From: Phymatolithon calcareum | Lineage: Eukaryota; Rhodophyta; Florideophyceae; Hapalidiales | Assembly: GCA_977006965.1 (NCBI GenBank) | Contig: OZ345365.1 | Location: 2,294,001 to 2,358,000 of the forward strand | Reading direction: 5' to 3' | DNA: 64,000 bases | Shown: positions 53,164 through 64,000 of the stretch, piece after piece | Layout of the letters: each line of letters starts with the position of its first letter | Numbering within the stretch: the stretch's first letter is position 1 | The notes under the pieces: model-generated | The model's input: only the letters and a program-made list of their open reading frames with translations | Database searches by the model: none | What the model was told of the DNA's origin: nothing | Position numbers and translations under genes: made by a program

Positions 53164-54734
53164 TTTTTTGAGGGTCCCCTACCGTGGATACCCAGGAGGT
53201 TTCAACCAAGCTTCCGGAAGAGTTCCGCATCTCCTGCATGCGCCCCATAGCTCAAATACGACGTCTGAGTTTCTACCCAAATCCACTTTCGGCATTTCCG
53301 TGTTCACAGCGTCCAGCCCTGGAGCCTTTTTAGTCGGAGCTTTGAGGATTGCATTTGTGATACGGTTGCCTATATGAGCAGGACAGGCAAAGTATGAAGG
53401 TCTTGGACGCTATCTCCCAACATCTTGGCACGTCTGGGACACGTGCGCCGTGAACAGCGTTTTCTTCAGAGGGTTGACCATTCATCTTGTTCCTTGAAGT
53501 TCTTCTTTTGCGCAGTTTTTGCATCCGAGAAATTTGTTCAATTGTTTTGGACCCGTCTTCTTTTCCAAATCTTCCAGATACTCCTGGTATTTCTGTTTCT
53601 TCCTTTTGTTTACCAGTTTCTGTATCTCCGTGCGGCATTGATCGTCTCGATGCCAATACTCCTCTGCATTCAGCTCCCGAGCTTTCTCGTAACGTTTCTT
53701 GCGGCGTTTGCTCATTTACTCGAGTATTGAGTTCCAGAAAGGTTTGTACCGACGTGAGGTAGATTTCTTTTGCCACCATGGTTCACAAAGCGTTTCCACT
53801 AATGTTTCGATAGCCTGTTCAGCTCTTGCGGTGTGTTGCAATGTTTTAACTCTTCCAGGATTTCCGGAAAAGCCTTCCCGCATATTTCTCGTACTTGTTC
53901 TTTCTTTCCTTCATCTCTCCAATGTTTGAGAGATATGTTTGGCTTTTGATGATCTTGACGAGCCAAGAAACTGGTTATAACTGGTCGGTTTTGCGCATTA
54001 CCCGTCCATATATCTTTTTGTGAGAAAACCATTGTCGTTGCAACGCCTTTGTTATGAAAAATTCTACATTGCTCTTGAAGCGCTCAGTTCGGAAGGTGTA
54101 ACCTGTCCAAGTGTTAATTTCCCAGTTCTTCTCTGCCGCTCATAGAAGAAGCTGGTTGCTTGTCCTATTCGATCAGACGTTCCAAATCAGGCGGCGAGCG
54201 TTCCAGTCTCCACAGACAATTGCCTTTCCCCTCGCATAAGTATTGACCATGATTAGACATTTCTCGGTTTCCGTTCTTGTTGCTGCCGGAGATATGTTTA
54301 TATCTCCAACTTTTGTTTCCCGCATTGGGGCGATAATCACTTGAAAATGTTTTCCCGCATGTTTGAAGATCATTCACTTCCACTATGTTTCCGGAAGAAT
54401 AGTGTGACCCCTCCAGAGTTTCGACCATTATGTGGCGGTGGGGGCATTGTGCAGAAGCAGAAGATATCAGAACGATTTTCTCCTTCTGGCCACACATGTG
54501 TTTCTGTTATTGCAGCTGATGTATCATCATTTTTTATATGGATGTTGGAGTCTCTGGAGATCACCCAACATTGAAAATTGCGAACCGCAAGCTTTTCTTA
54601 AACGTTAATAAATCGGGAGCCTATATGTAGCAAAGTTAACATTAGAATTATAGCTCGTGTTTCAAATGCATGTCAGACAGAAACATTTTTATATTATGGG
54701 AAGTTCAATTCATTCTATATGATCGTGCTATAAT

Positions 54735-55266
54735 TTAAATGTTAGCATACGATCCGGACTTCCTGACGGATAGATCTTGTGTGGTTGTCTCTTGCTTCCC
54801 CGCAAGAGGCTCTGCTGTTTCATTTCTGAGTGCTGGATTATGACGCGAGCCTTCGTCAGACTCTTCCGCAGCCAGGTTTGCTGGCTCTGGGACTGGTTCA
54901 CCTGCAGCTTCTAGGATAGTATCAGATTTCGAGGATTGTAGTCCTTCTAGAGTATCTTTCGAGACAGGGCGTAGCCCAGTCTCCGCACTCATTGCGCTTT
55001 CAACACAGAGGTCGAAGAATGGTCTATTAGCTGCTTTCGCAATGCTCTGATACTAATCATGGGCTACTATATTGCTCGACTTGGTTGCACAATAGCGCGT
55101 TCGTGCCCATAGCTTCTCCGTGTTCCTTTTCCGGCATTCAATGCCGCTTGGTATCTGCCGAGTGTTTAACGCATTCTCAAATGCGTTAAAACGTGGCATG
55201 TGGACCATCTTAGCTGATATGACCAGACTGAAGATGTTTGGTCTATCAATATTCTCGACAAGGAGC
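54735..55266 (-). pseudogene. LINE-A ORF1, C-terminal part
   Basis: Downstream part of ORF1: ELLVENIDRPNIFSLVISAK and CRKRNTEKLWARTRYCATKS, a stop, then an acidic Ser/Glu-rich end (EPANLAAEESDEGSRHNPAL) to 54735. It continues the frame that breaks off at 56826 on the other side of the hAT element. No RNA-binding motif was recognised. Confidence 0.5.
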
Positions 55267-55774
55267 CAGGGGTTGTGCCAATTCCATTGCTCGACATTGC
55301 TGTTTGTCGCGCAATTAAACAATTCAATTGCGCACTACGGTTAGTCAGCAATTCGGATTGCAATTTGAATACTTCCCGCAATAGTCAAGTTAATTGTTTA
55401 TTCATGCCTCTTCTCCTAGGTGTACGAAACTTTCGTCTTCTGCGATAGCCTGTTCAACACGCTGGTTGACAACTCTTGACATAGCTTCCTTCACAGTTTG
55501 ATCATCCCAGTAAGAGCGGTCGATTGACGTGCATGGATATCTCGAGGCTGTTCTCGAAGGAGTTGCATTAGCTGCTGTACAACTTGTTTCGGCTTCGGTT
55601 TCGGAATAGATAGTACCATGATTGGAAGAGCGAAATTTGTTTTGGTGTTATCGAGTGGGTCTGGTAGTGTGCTTTGGATAAATGTACGATTTCACTTTTT
55701 ATATTTACTCTTCTATCTCTCTTTTCAGAAACGGCACTGTAGACACACATACCGTTATACTTGAACGGATGAAT

Positions 55775-55858
55775 GAATTCAACCATCCATGTGATCGTTC
55801 TGTTGTAGTGGTCGACGCAGACCACTACTACAGAACGATCACATGGATGGTTGAATTC
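55775..55858. repeat. Inverted repeat, 39-bp arms
   Basis: The left arm 55775-55813 and right arm 55820-55858 differ at one base. Both ends are GAATTCAACCATCCATGTGA and the spacer is 6 bp. It lies inside the hAT element. Confidence 0.8.
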
Positions 55859-55909
55859 AGGAACGTTCTAACTGTATACATTACGTAGAATTTTACGTAC
55901 CTAACACTA

Positions 55910-55979
55910 GGGGAGCACGGCAACATTTTGGCCCGATAGTTATTTAGTTGATTTGGGCCAAAATGGTGCAGTGCTCCCC
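55910..55979. repeat. 70-bp fold-back unit
   Basis: GGGGAGCAC-GCAACATTTTGG paired with its inverted copy ending GTGCTCCCC. It resembles a segment of the hAT element near 23492-23560. Confidence 0.55.
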
Positions 55980-56107
55980 CGCTGAACGCTTGTACTGGCC
56001 CGAGTTATATAATAAAATTTGATGCTACCGACAACCAATTACCACGTACTACGCATGATACATTAGAAGTGATCGTTGTTTCCGACAACTCTGCTCTTGC
56101 TGAACTA

Positions 56108-56392
56108 GACCCGGGACGTCGGTAAACTCGCCCATCGCGCTCCGGCGCACGCAAGACTGGGGACGCCAGTAACCCCCCCGCGCGGATCGGCGGGCAGGCC
56201 GAGCGAGAGTAAGTCCTGAAGATCGGCGCGGCACGCGGACCCGGGACGTCGGTAAACTCGCCCATCGCGCTCCGGCGCACGCAAGACTGGGGACGTCAGT
56301 AACCCCCCCGCGCGGATCGGCGGGCAGGCCGAGCGAGAGTAATTCCTGAAGATCGGCGCGGCACGCGGACCCGGGACGTCGGTAAACTTGCT
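56108..56392. repeat. 130-bp GC-rich tandem repeat, about 2.2 units
   Basis: Units start at 56108, 56238 and 56368 with GACCCGGGACGTCGGTAAAC. The two full units differ at about three positions. Each contains AGTAACCCCCCCGCGCGGAT. It lies inside the hAT element and is far more GC-rich than its surroundings. Confidence 0.85.
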
Positions 56393-56659
56393 TCGGCGCG
56401 GGAATCGACCTCGGACGTCATAAAATTTTCCTTTCCGCACGTTCACACGATACGATGCTCTGCGTGGCCATTGAAGTGAAATGATTTTCCCCCTCGAGAT
56501 CTCTCCGTTGAGATCAGTGGTAGGTTTTCTAATTTTGGTGACTATAGCCGTTTTTATGCGAAATGGAGCCTCTGGGCTCTGAGTTGAGTCCTCGTGGCTC
56601 ATCAGAAGTGTTGCCCCAAGCGTCTGCAGATGCGTTGGTAACACTATAATAAAAATCTC

Positions 56660-56690
56660 CACTTCTTCTTCTTCTTCTTCTTCTTGCTGA
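56660..56690. repeat. (CTT)n microsatellite
   Basis: Seven to eight CTT/TTC units near the right end of the hAT element. Confidence 0.75.
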
Positions 56691-56825
56691 ACTATACACT
56701 TTCGTAAAACCTACCTACCAGCAATTCGAATTGCAATTCTTCATCAGAATCCAATTTAGGTCGAATTGCTACGAATTGCAATTAATTGCAATAGCAATGG
56801 ATTGCGCACGACCCCGGCAAGGAGC

Positions 56826-57720
56826 TCCATTATGGAGTTTCCAATGAACAAGACGTGCAAGAAACATCTATTAGGTAGAAGATCACGTATAGCTTTTTCG
56901 ATGAACATCCTTTCCGTTCTTGGGAGATTTTTGAAGTACAGTGCTTCCGCCATTGGGCTCTTGTCGGCTCTCATCATAGGGCCCGTTGGTTCAGTGAACT
57001 TGTTCAGATTCAGTTTGTCTTCTTCGGAGACGTCTGTGTTTCTATTTGGCTGCCGTGCTGTGTCCATGTAGGACAGCTTTAGGGCCTGTTGCTCTGTGGC
57101 GCCGGATAGAGGACGAAAATCATCCTCACACTGGTTTTCTCTTGTCGATGGCGTCGTGGTCTTAACTGCCCTTCACGGCTGACCCTGTTCCTTCTGACTC
57201 TTCTTATCTTCTCTGAGGGTGGACACCTCTCCTTCAAGGACTGTCACCCTGTTCACCGTATCTTTATGCTTTCCTTCTAGCTCGTCTAGCCTCTTGACTA
57301 GTGCTGAAAATCGGGTGGGATTTCTCCGTTTCCTGCGGGGGCCCATTAGCGTCTTATGAAGTATTATTGCTCTCACCCCCTTGAATGGACGAGGCCACAA
57401 GGTTACAAAAGACGAGGCATCCTTTCCAGTCTTTCTTGAAGGACATTTGTAACATTTGAGCAAGAGAGGAACGGTGCCAAATCCTCCCGTTATAGAAAGT
57501 GTTCCCATTTGCACACATCCGAAACTCGGGGCAATGTTTCGCATCGAGGAAAACAACTGCCAGGTGGGGTTGTCTCTCAATGTAGGTGGCTGGCTCTGTG
57601 CAGCCTTCCCGCTGGTTACCGGGGTCGTTCTCGAATCTCCTGCTGCTTGATTTTTTTCCGGTAGTTCTTGTTCTTGACTGTGGACCGGAGATACGTTCGT
57701 GGTCGACTTCAGAACTCAAA
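56826..57720 (-). pseudogene. LINE-A ORF1, N-terminal part
   Basis: Frames at 57719-57354, 57580-57173 and 57067-56826 together look like a LINE ORF1 (nucleic-acid-binding) protein. There is a Ser/Arg-rich start, a Cys-containing middle (LLKCYKCPSRKTGK), a predicted coiled coil (LVKRLDELEGKHKDTVNRV, then LEGEVSTLREDKK), then FIEKAIRDLLPNRCFLHVLF. Frame changes between them show decay. The identification rests on position upstream of the endonuclease and on composition. Confidence 0.45.
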
Positions 57721-58004
57721 TTTTGATTATTTGTTTGAGTATTCCTATTCCTCGTCGTCGAGTTTCTACTCGCAGGACGTCTTTATTTGCGATTCTTTTT
57801 GCGTCACCCACGGAAGGTCTCGGCATTTGCGGCCGTCCGTGCTCTGTGTATCCACTTCTGACACCATGGCCCTTTGTGGCCGCAAGGGTAAACTCTCCTC
57901 GGCCGGTTACCCTGGAGATCGCCTCGATTCTTCAGTGCCAACCGCTTGACTTTTTGGTAGACCCGATCGGTCTGACATTTCCGCGGGAAGCACGCCTCGA
58001 TAAA

Positions 58005-60015
58005 TTTTTTTGAATTTGGAATTTATTAAACGCCCTCAGTAACACTCATGAGACTGCAAGGGAGATGCGTTTCAGCAGCTACGTTGTAGCTTCGATCATT
58101 TATTCAAATACTTGTAACCCGGGTTAGCGTCGAAGCCCTCGCTGCAAAAACCCTCTCCCGTAAAAGGGCGGAGGGAAAAGCTTGGGGTCCACTGATCAGA
58201 TTTCCTCAATTGGCGCTTTTTCTATTCCATGTCGTCGTAAAAGACGGTAGTGAAGAAGAGTAGCTTTTCTACAGCTTTTTCAGTGATATAAATCTCCTCT
58301 TTGGTCAGTTGATATCTTCCGAGGTATTCTTTCAGGTTGCTCGTGAGGATTGGTACAGTATCACCGAACTTGTCTGTGAGAAGTGATGCCCTCATTGGGG
58401 GAAACCGCCCGAATGCCCACTTTACCGCTAATTGGCGGTGCCGTTTTTTCGGGAGTCTGATAATCGCCGGGGTGGACCCGGGCAGATCGTAGGGAATTTT
58501 TCTCTTTCTGCTGAACTCCGAGACGTCTCCTTCGTCTTTGAAGAGCAAGGTCCTCGACGATTTTGCTGAAACTCCCTGTTTGAGGAAAGTCAGTGCCGTC
58601 TCGAATAGATCGTACTGTAGCATTGTCGATATGTCTCGACTAACCCATTGTAGTTCACCCACATCTCTTTCCTCGATTGGGACGGCCAGAAGGCTCCTTT
58701 TCTTTGATCTGGCTCGTTCCAGCATTTTGAGTGCTAGAACGAGTCTCCTGTTTTCGGCGTTGTGAATTCGGCAAAGAAGGCGAAGTCTGACAGAGCGGGT
58801 TTTCGATATTGGACCGAATACTTGTGCGAAAAATGTTTTCTCCACTTCTGCGATAGCTGTCTGGACTCTCGGCGTCCATGGCGTCAGGTGCATTGCATAC
58901 TCCCATCTTGATTGTATCAACGCCTTGTATGTCTTCACTGCTTTCAAGGGGCTAAGTGCTCGCAACGGGACACCCAGGGACCTCAGTTGATATACAGCGA
59001 TCTTGGCGTGTCAGATGCGCTCAAGCATTTTTGTGTCGGTAACTCCCTCATTACTGAGTGAGATGCCAAGGTATGATACTTTTTTGACCTTTGCCAACGT
59101 TTTCCCTGCAAGTTTGAGAATGGGTGATCTTGTGTCTTCCGAGAGAAGTACTTCGCTCTTCCCAGCTTTCGTGTTCCAAACCATCTGCCTGCCCCGTGCC
59201 CATTTCGATGCAATATTTAACAGTCTCTCCCGCTGGTTTCTTTGCCGATAGAAGAACGTCGCCCACAAAGAGGACTGCAGCTACATCTGCAACTTCTCGT
59301 GGCACTCGGCTTATTCTTTCCGCGAATTCATCCATGAAAAGGTTGTACAAACTTGGACTCAGCGGAAACACCTGAGGTACTCCTCTGTCAATTAGGCTGC
59401 GGGTCACCAATCGTGGATACCCAGGACGGCATCAAGAATGGTTCGATCATCACGATTAGCTCTTGCGGTAGAAGCCCTCTCATTCGCTCTTGCAGAAGTT
59501 GTCTAGGCACTGTGTCGTACGCTTCCTTCAGGTCCAATACTGCGATGCATCGCTGCCCTCGCTTTTGTAGTTCCAGCGCACTCAAGATTGCGAGCTCCGT
59601 ACTCTTTCCTTTTTTGAAATCCCAGCTGGATGTTGTGGTTCTTGTATCTTTGACAGAGCATAATATCAATTGCGGATTCAACAAACTTTCGGACCTGACT
59701 CAGTAATTTTTTGGATCCTCATGGTCTCCTTTCTTGTGCAGCGGGACCAAGAGAGCTTTCATCCACGATTGTGGAAGTGTTCCGCATCTGCCGCAGGCTG
59801 TCCATAGCTCATAGACTAGGTCTGTGCATTCCTCCAGGTCCACTTTCAGCATTTCGCTCTTCACTCCGTCCAGGCCTGGGGCCTTTCTGGTTGGAGCTTT
59901 CAGGATTGCTAGTTTGATAAGATTCCGCATTTGAGGAGGACAGTCAAAATGCGAAGGTCTTGGTCGCCATCCCCTGACATCTCGGCATGTCTGGGATACG
60001 TCGAACGCCTCGATA
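58005..60015 (-). mobile_element. LINE-A copy 2, 5'-truncated
   Basis: Minus-strand: KAPTRKAPGLDGVKSEMLKV and LLVPLHKKGDHEDPKNY (about 59.9-59.7 kb), CIAVLDLKEAYDTVPRQLL (motif A), LIDRGVPQVFPLSPSLYNLF (motif B), VLFVGDVLLSA (YADD position, changed), then after frameshifts the C-terminal 247-codon frame 58965-58222 with WEYAMHLTPW, RLRLLCRIHNAENRR and AFGRFPPM. The 3' tail at 58005-58120 ends in a poly-T run (poly-A on minus). It lies head-to-tail with copy 1. Confidence 0.8.
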
Positions 60016-60545
60016 ATGCGACAAACGATGTGCTTCACAAAGCTCTTCTCTGTACGTCTATTGAGGTATGCAGGCGCAACCTAGATGCTGCGACAAATAT
60101 AAACGCAAGAACGCAGAGGAACGCAAAAGGAGAATGGGAAGAATGTCTCCCTCCTAAAGCCGCTGGACGGGAGGGCTGGCGACCCCCTCAGCCCATCAAG
60201 AACGAGCTATCGCCATTTCTCAATCTCAAAAAAGGGAAGCACAGGCTTCTTTGCACGCACTGGTTATTTCACCGCTTCCCATACTCCTGGCTAGAGCAAG
60301 CAAGAAACGAAGATCCCGAACTCATGAAGCTCTCACAGTTATCTCAAACACAAAGCCTGCAACGACTTTCCGATATTCAAACAGGGATGCTGTAAATGGC
60401 AGTTGATACTATGCAAGGAAAATGTCCGAAGTCAACTACTTAAATGAAAAAGCAAGCGAAGGATTGTAGCGCAACGAAAAAGACTCTCAGGTGCAATGAT
60501 AATTCACAAAGGGAGCTTCAATTATACCGAAATGCAATCCAATCC
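60016..60545 (+). mobile_element. LINE-D 3' fragment
   Basis: Encodes NATNDVLHKALLCTSIEVCR, GREGWRPPQPIKNELSPFL and HRLLCTHWLFHRFPYSW, the LINE-D C-terminal end, and then the LINE-D tail (60450-60545). The 5' part joins LINE-A copy 2 at about 60015. Confidence 0.7.
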
Positions 60546-61520
60546 CTATTGCAATTCTATGAACACGCAGTTATCACAGGCACGGCTAAGGAAATTTTTG
60601 AAACGAAATACAACCAGAACCTTCCTGTACCACATAGATCACACAGTGTGCGTCTTTAGTAGAACCCAATTTAAAATCAACCCAAAGTTAATATATCTCC
60701 TATTCATCCGTTCTTTTTCTTGCGTTGTCCTCATAGTGCAGCATAACTTTGAAAATGCACTAGATGCCTAATCTTTTGGGTTGTCTCCGATTCCAGACGG
60801 GTCATCCGACTGCCAGTGCCAGACTTTAGGGTCGTCAGGCAACAGACAACGGACCTTAGGCACGCGCTCTGCGCGGTTCGCAAAGCCGGCGTGGACGTGC
60901 TTGGTTAGACAGGATGGTTCGGTCGCGACTTATAAACGACTCCACTTGCCTCAACGCCCACATGAGCGGGCGAGCACGGTGGCAGGGCACACAAGCAGTC
61001 CGCGAGAGAGAGATATTTCTGTCTTGGGCAGCCCATAACCCCATGGGTGGAAGGGCGTGCACACCACATGCATACAATATATTGATTTAATTGTGAACAG
61101 CCGGACAGGACCTTAATGTCCCGAGCACCAGTATGATGGATCTGATCCACTGGATCATTCATGATCCATCCTGTCGCACCAATAATTTGGAATCCCGCAA
61201 TTTTGGTGGGACCCGGTCGAAAATCAGATGTTTCGCTGGAACGTAGAACTGAATTCCAAACCGACGAATTTTTCGGTTCAAACTCGGGCAGTCCATGGTT
61301 CGTGTTGGGGGGTTTTCTTCGGCTTTTTACGGAAAAAACCAGTGTAAACTACATGACAATTTTCTTTTCACGCAGATTCTTGTCTTGGCCATGTGGATTC
61401 TGCTGACGTTATTATTGTACAGAAGAAAACAATGCCACGTGAATATATGGAAGAGGGTAACAAGGTACTTTGTTAGCCTCAGGTGGAGGAGGACATGTAA
61501 TGATTTATTTAATAGCTTCC
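60546..61520. other. No recognisable gene
   Basis: Short frames only. Around 61135-61175 a GATCCA-rich imperfect inverted repeat (ATGGATCTGATCC...GGATCATTCATGATCCAT) is visible. Confidence 0.3.
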
Positions 61521-61544
61521 AACGCCTCACCCAGGAGTAACAGG

Positions 61545-61870
61545 GCTAGCTTTTCGAACAGCTTGTAGCGTAGTCTGGTCACGCATGACCTTCTTAATTC
61601 GAATTTCTCTACTAACAAGTGCACGTGTGAGTCGTTTGCGCTCATCTTCCACATCAGAGCCCATCTGCGATGATGATAAAATAAGTTGGATCGCAACCAG
61701 CTCAATTGCCGCTGTCGTACCGCAGATTTTGCGAAACTCATAACAGGTACTAACTCAGAATTTCGGGACTCATAACATTTGACCTGCTGCGGTTTATGGA
61801 ATCGCGGTGCGCTGGAGGGCTCGCAAAGGTGATCTTGTGACATCAGTTCCTTGTTGAGTCCGTGGGCTTC
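61545..61870 (-). pseudogene. Second copy of the retroposed gene family
   Basis: Read on minus, one frame gives AIELVAIQLILSSSQMGSDV and then ERKRLTRALVSREIRIKKVM. This parallels AVVELVVLQRTLRCMKMDQ and ERLTRALTGRETRIKE in the insertion at 16.7-17.4 kb. Only this C-terminal part is shared; the upstream sequence differs. No target duplication was found. Confidence 0.45.
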
Positions 61871-61879
61871 TTCCACGGG

Positions 61880-62620
61880 ACGTAAGAGGATGAAATCTAA
61901 TTTTAAACTGGGGTTCTATGTCTGCACATACACAAGCATCGCGACTGGATGAAAATCGATGTATTCTTTTTTTCTGGACGAAAACTTTTTTACTTTCCTT
62001 GCTTTCCGGACAACAACCTCGTTCTCAATGATCTTCCTTCCCGCTCAGAATTCAGTATTTCGGTGTGAGCACTACAGCTGATGGTTCCTTCAACGCACAC
62101 TTTTCATGGCCATGTTGTTCCAAAGATGTACGTGCAGTTTTTGCAGCACATATGATTCATTAGTTGAGTAGTGGTCAGTGCCATTAGTTCCAATCAGATA
62201 GTACTTGACTATTAGATCTCATACGCAACAATAGTGTCCCATCCCATCCGCCGTGCCATTTTGCATTGCAAAGGCTGTTTGACTTGTTGCCGCCATGCTG
62301 CTAGTCGACTGAAATCTTGAAAATATCTCTTCTGCAACGGGTTAACATCCTGGTACGGAGGCCTTATGTTCCCAAGAGTACACGTGAAGTCTTATGCAGC
62401 ACGCAGTTCGATTCGATGCTTTGGTAGTCGATAAACATCAACTCGGCTCACCCAGACAATTATGCATTCTGACCGTCCACGTGGACTCGCGTATAATGGA
62501 ACCATCGCAGTTGCTTCCGCTGGAATCGTCAATGACGAGCGGCAGCCAGAGAAGAAGCGTGCTTACAATTAGCCAGCAGGATTAAAGCCCTGTTGTAATC
62601 TAAGTAGAGGGTATAATTTG
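61880..62620. other. No recognisable gene
   Basis: No frame with motifs and no bounded repeat. Confidence 0.3.
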
Positions 62621-62627
62621 ACCAAAT

Positions 62628-62677
62628 TATGGGGCTAGCAAGCAGTGCTTGTAGAAGCACTGCTTGCTAGCCCCATA
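62628..62677. repeat. Perfect 23-bp hairpin
   Basis: TATGGGGCTAGCAAGCAGTG, continuing CTT (62628-62650), a 4-bp loop GTAG, then the exact complement (62655-62677). It abuts the LINE-D tail that follows. Confidence 0.8.
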
Positions 62678-62679
62678 GG

Positions 62680-63140
62680 ATTGGATTTCGGTTTAATTGA
62701 AGCTCCCTTTGCCAATTATCGTTGCACCTGAGAGATTTTTCGTTGCGCTGCAATCCTTCTCTTACGTTCTCATTTAAGTAGTTGTTTTTGGACATTTTCT
62801 TTGCACAGAATCCAACTGCCTTTTACAGTATTGGTTTTTAAATATCGGAAAGTCGTTGTTTGGACATTAAGATTGAAGTATCCTTGAGTGCTTCATCTAG
62901 TTCGAAATATTCGCTTCTTGCTTGCTCTTGCCAGGAGTATGGGAAGCGGTGAAATAACCAGTGCGTGCAAAGAAGCCTGTGCTTCGCTTTTTTGAGATTG
63001 CGAAATGGCGATAGCTCGTTCTTGATGGGCTGAGGAGGTCGCTGGCCCTCTCGTCCAGCGTCATGGGGAGGGAGTAATGCATCCCATAAAATTCTGAGGG
63101 CTGACACAATTGTTGCTGTATTTGAAAGAAAAGCGCTCAT
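62680..63140 (-). mobile_element. LINE-D 3' fragment, minus strand
   Basis: Mirrored LINE-D tail (62680-62790), then minus-strand codons GREGQRPPQPIKNELSPFRN and HRLLCTHWLFHRFPYSWQEQ (about 63050-62930). Confidence 0.7.
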
Positions 63141-63339
63141 TATCTGCTGTTACTGTAGAACAATTAACTCACATTTTAAGAGCCTGTTTTTCGTGACTTT
63201 AAACGCATCCTCCAGTACTACGGCGGCGCGTTCCTTTTTGCGCGCACAGGCGTTGTTCAGAATGTACAGATAAAAACTTTTAGCGCTGTGTAATCCACCG
63301 TCACCCATATGTCCACGAGTATGTGCACCAATTATCATA

Positions 63340-64000
63340 AATGAACGTACAAATAGTGCTCCTGGAGAGAGCAGTAACCTCAGATGATGTGGATCGCGAT
63401 CGACGTGGGAATCAAACACGACAACTGACATTCAAGATAGATCTGGCCTTCAGCGAGTATGGGAACAGCAAGAAGAGCACGGCACCAGGAAATTTACTTT
63501 CGCCAAGATTATTGTACCACACCAAACAGTGAGTTTCGCAGACCTGACGAGTAACATCCTCCGCGCACTGGACGCTCTAGAGAGCAACCTGTTCTCAAGA
63601 TTGTTCGGGACATGATGCAAGAATATGCAGGCCCGCTTTCGAGGAACATGGCGCCTGGAGGCCATTCAACTACGGCAAGCGCATTTGAGCTCCAAGTTAA
63701 TAGCAGCACAGAAACTTCGAAGAAAACAGGCACTTGAGCTTCCAAGGGTACAGCACGACTGGCATATTGAACGCGACAAACGATGTGCTTCATAAAGCTC
63801 TTCTCCGTACCTTTACAGAGGTATTTGCGCATAACCTAGATGCTACGACAAAAGTAAACGCAAGAACGCAGAAGAACGCAAAAGAAGAATGGAATGCAAG
63901 TCTCCCTTCCGATGCCGCTGGGCGGGAGGGCTGGCGACCCCCTCAGCCCATCAAGAACGAGCTATCGCCATTTCTCAATCTCAAAAAAAGGAAGCACAGG
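63340..64000 (+). mobile_element. LINE-D piece running off the window
   Basis: GLQRVWEQQEEHGTRKFTFA (about 63.45 kb) is followed at 63540 by FADLTSNILRALDALESN, RGTWRLEAIQLRQAHLS and, after frame changes, the GW-RPPQPIKNELSPFLN region. This parallels 17.8-18.3 kb. It continues past the end of the window. Confidence 0.65.

Larger units (their letters stand above)
55267..56817. mobile_element. hAT element, 1551 bp, without transposase
   Basis: Ends CAGGGGTTGTGCCAATTCCA and (inverted) CCGGGGTCGTGCGCAATCCA. Perfect 8-bp target duplication CAAGGAGC (55259-55266 and 56818-56825). Subterminal TTGCAATT clusters lie at both ends. Cargo: a 39-bp inverted repeat, a small hairpin and a GC-rich 130-bp tandem repeat. 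No transposase frame is readable, so it is non-autonomous. It is inserted in ORF1 of LINE-A. Confidence 0.85.
51881..57990 (-). mobile_element. LINE-A retrotransposon copy 1, interrupted
   Basis: Minus-strand order: ORF1 (57.7 to 54.7 kb, split by a hAT element), endonuclease (54.57-53.9 kb; AIVCGDWNARRLIW), basic linker (53.7-53.5 kb), a palm fragment (KAPTKKAPGLDAV), reverse transcriptase and C-terminal region (52.86-51.88 kb; LIDRGLPQGSPLSPRMYNLF, VLFGDDAFLT at the YADD position, then RWEYAIHLTP). Two internal deletions are visible: LPEAWLKP jumps to SWVSTVGD (near 53205), and ITHDP jumps to WAFGRFPPM (near 52060). A SINE sits inside the reverse-transcriptase region. Altered YADD, stops and deletions make it dead. 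Confidence 0.7.

Overview
The window reads as nuclear DNA of a eukaryote. A few compact, mostly single-exon genes sit in a dense, heavily nested landscape of transposable elements. There is one clear 98-bp GT-AG intron, AATAAA polyadenylation signals, LINEs with target-site duplications (TSDs), hAT and Harbinger-like DNA transposon remnants, a Ty1/copia element primed by initiator Met-tRNA, and tRNA-derived SINEs. Few introns, Sel1-repeat proteins and this transposon mix fit a florideophyte red alga, but that placement is inference. No rRNA, CRISPR array or prokaryotic operon is present.

Host genes: (1) a 780-residue Sel1-repeat protein on the minus strand (4226-6568); (2) a second Sel1-repeat gene on the plus strand (35448-37292) whose frame is intact except for one TAG; (3) a 1065-residue secreted protein (28901-32098) combining malectin, PKD-like, IPT/TIG and glucose/sorbosone-dehydrogenase-like propeller domains; (4) a spliced RlaP-type nucleotidyltransferase (32954-33885). 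The two Sel1 genes are paralogues about 29 kb apart in opposite orientation.

Region by region: 0.3-1.3 kb hAT transposase remnant; 2.5-3.8 kb retroelement remnant; 4.2-6.6 kb Sel1 gene A; 7.0-8.7 kb non-autonomous LTR element with 383-bp LTRs that I read as identical; 9.1-12.9 kb fold-back elements and a GC-rich stretch; 13.4-14.8 kb Harbinger-like (DDE_Tnp4) transposase remnant; 15.5-18.6 kb LINE-D interrupted by a retroposed minus-strand sequence with a 16-bp TSD; 18.8-21.5 kb unrecognised coding-like minus-strand sequence; 23.0-24.6 kb LINE interrupted by a hAT element; 26.9-28.5 kb two 5'-truncated LINE tails with TSDs; 28.9-33.9 kb host genes; 35.4-37.3 kb Sel1 gene B; 37.6-41.5 kb LINE-B and LINE-C chimaeric block; 41.6-45.1 kb copia; 45.3-45.8 kb hAT; 47.1-50.0 kb LINE-B; 50.7-58.0 kb LINE-A carrying a SINE and a 1.55-kb hAT element; 58.0-60.0 kb second LINE-A; 60.0-64.0 kb LINE-D pieces. 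The labels LINE-A to LINE-D are local to this window.

The most unusual object is LINE-C (38086-40809). Its 907-residue frame keeps the reverse-transcriptase and RNase H catalytic residues, and about 97 residues resembling a Tudor/SH3-type fold are inserted in frame between the first two RNase H strands.
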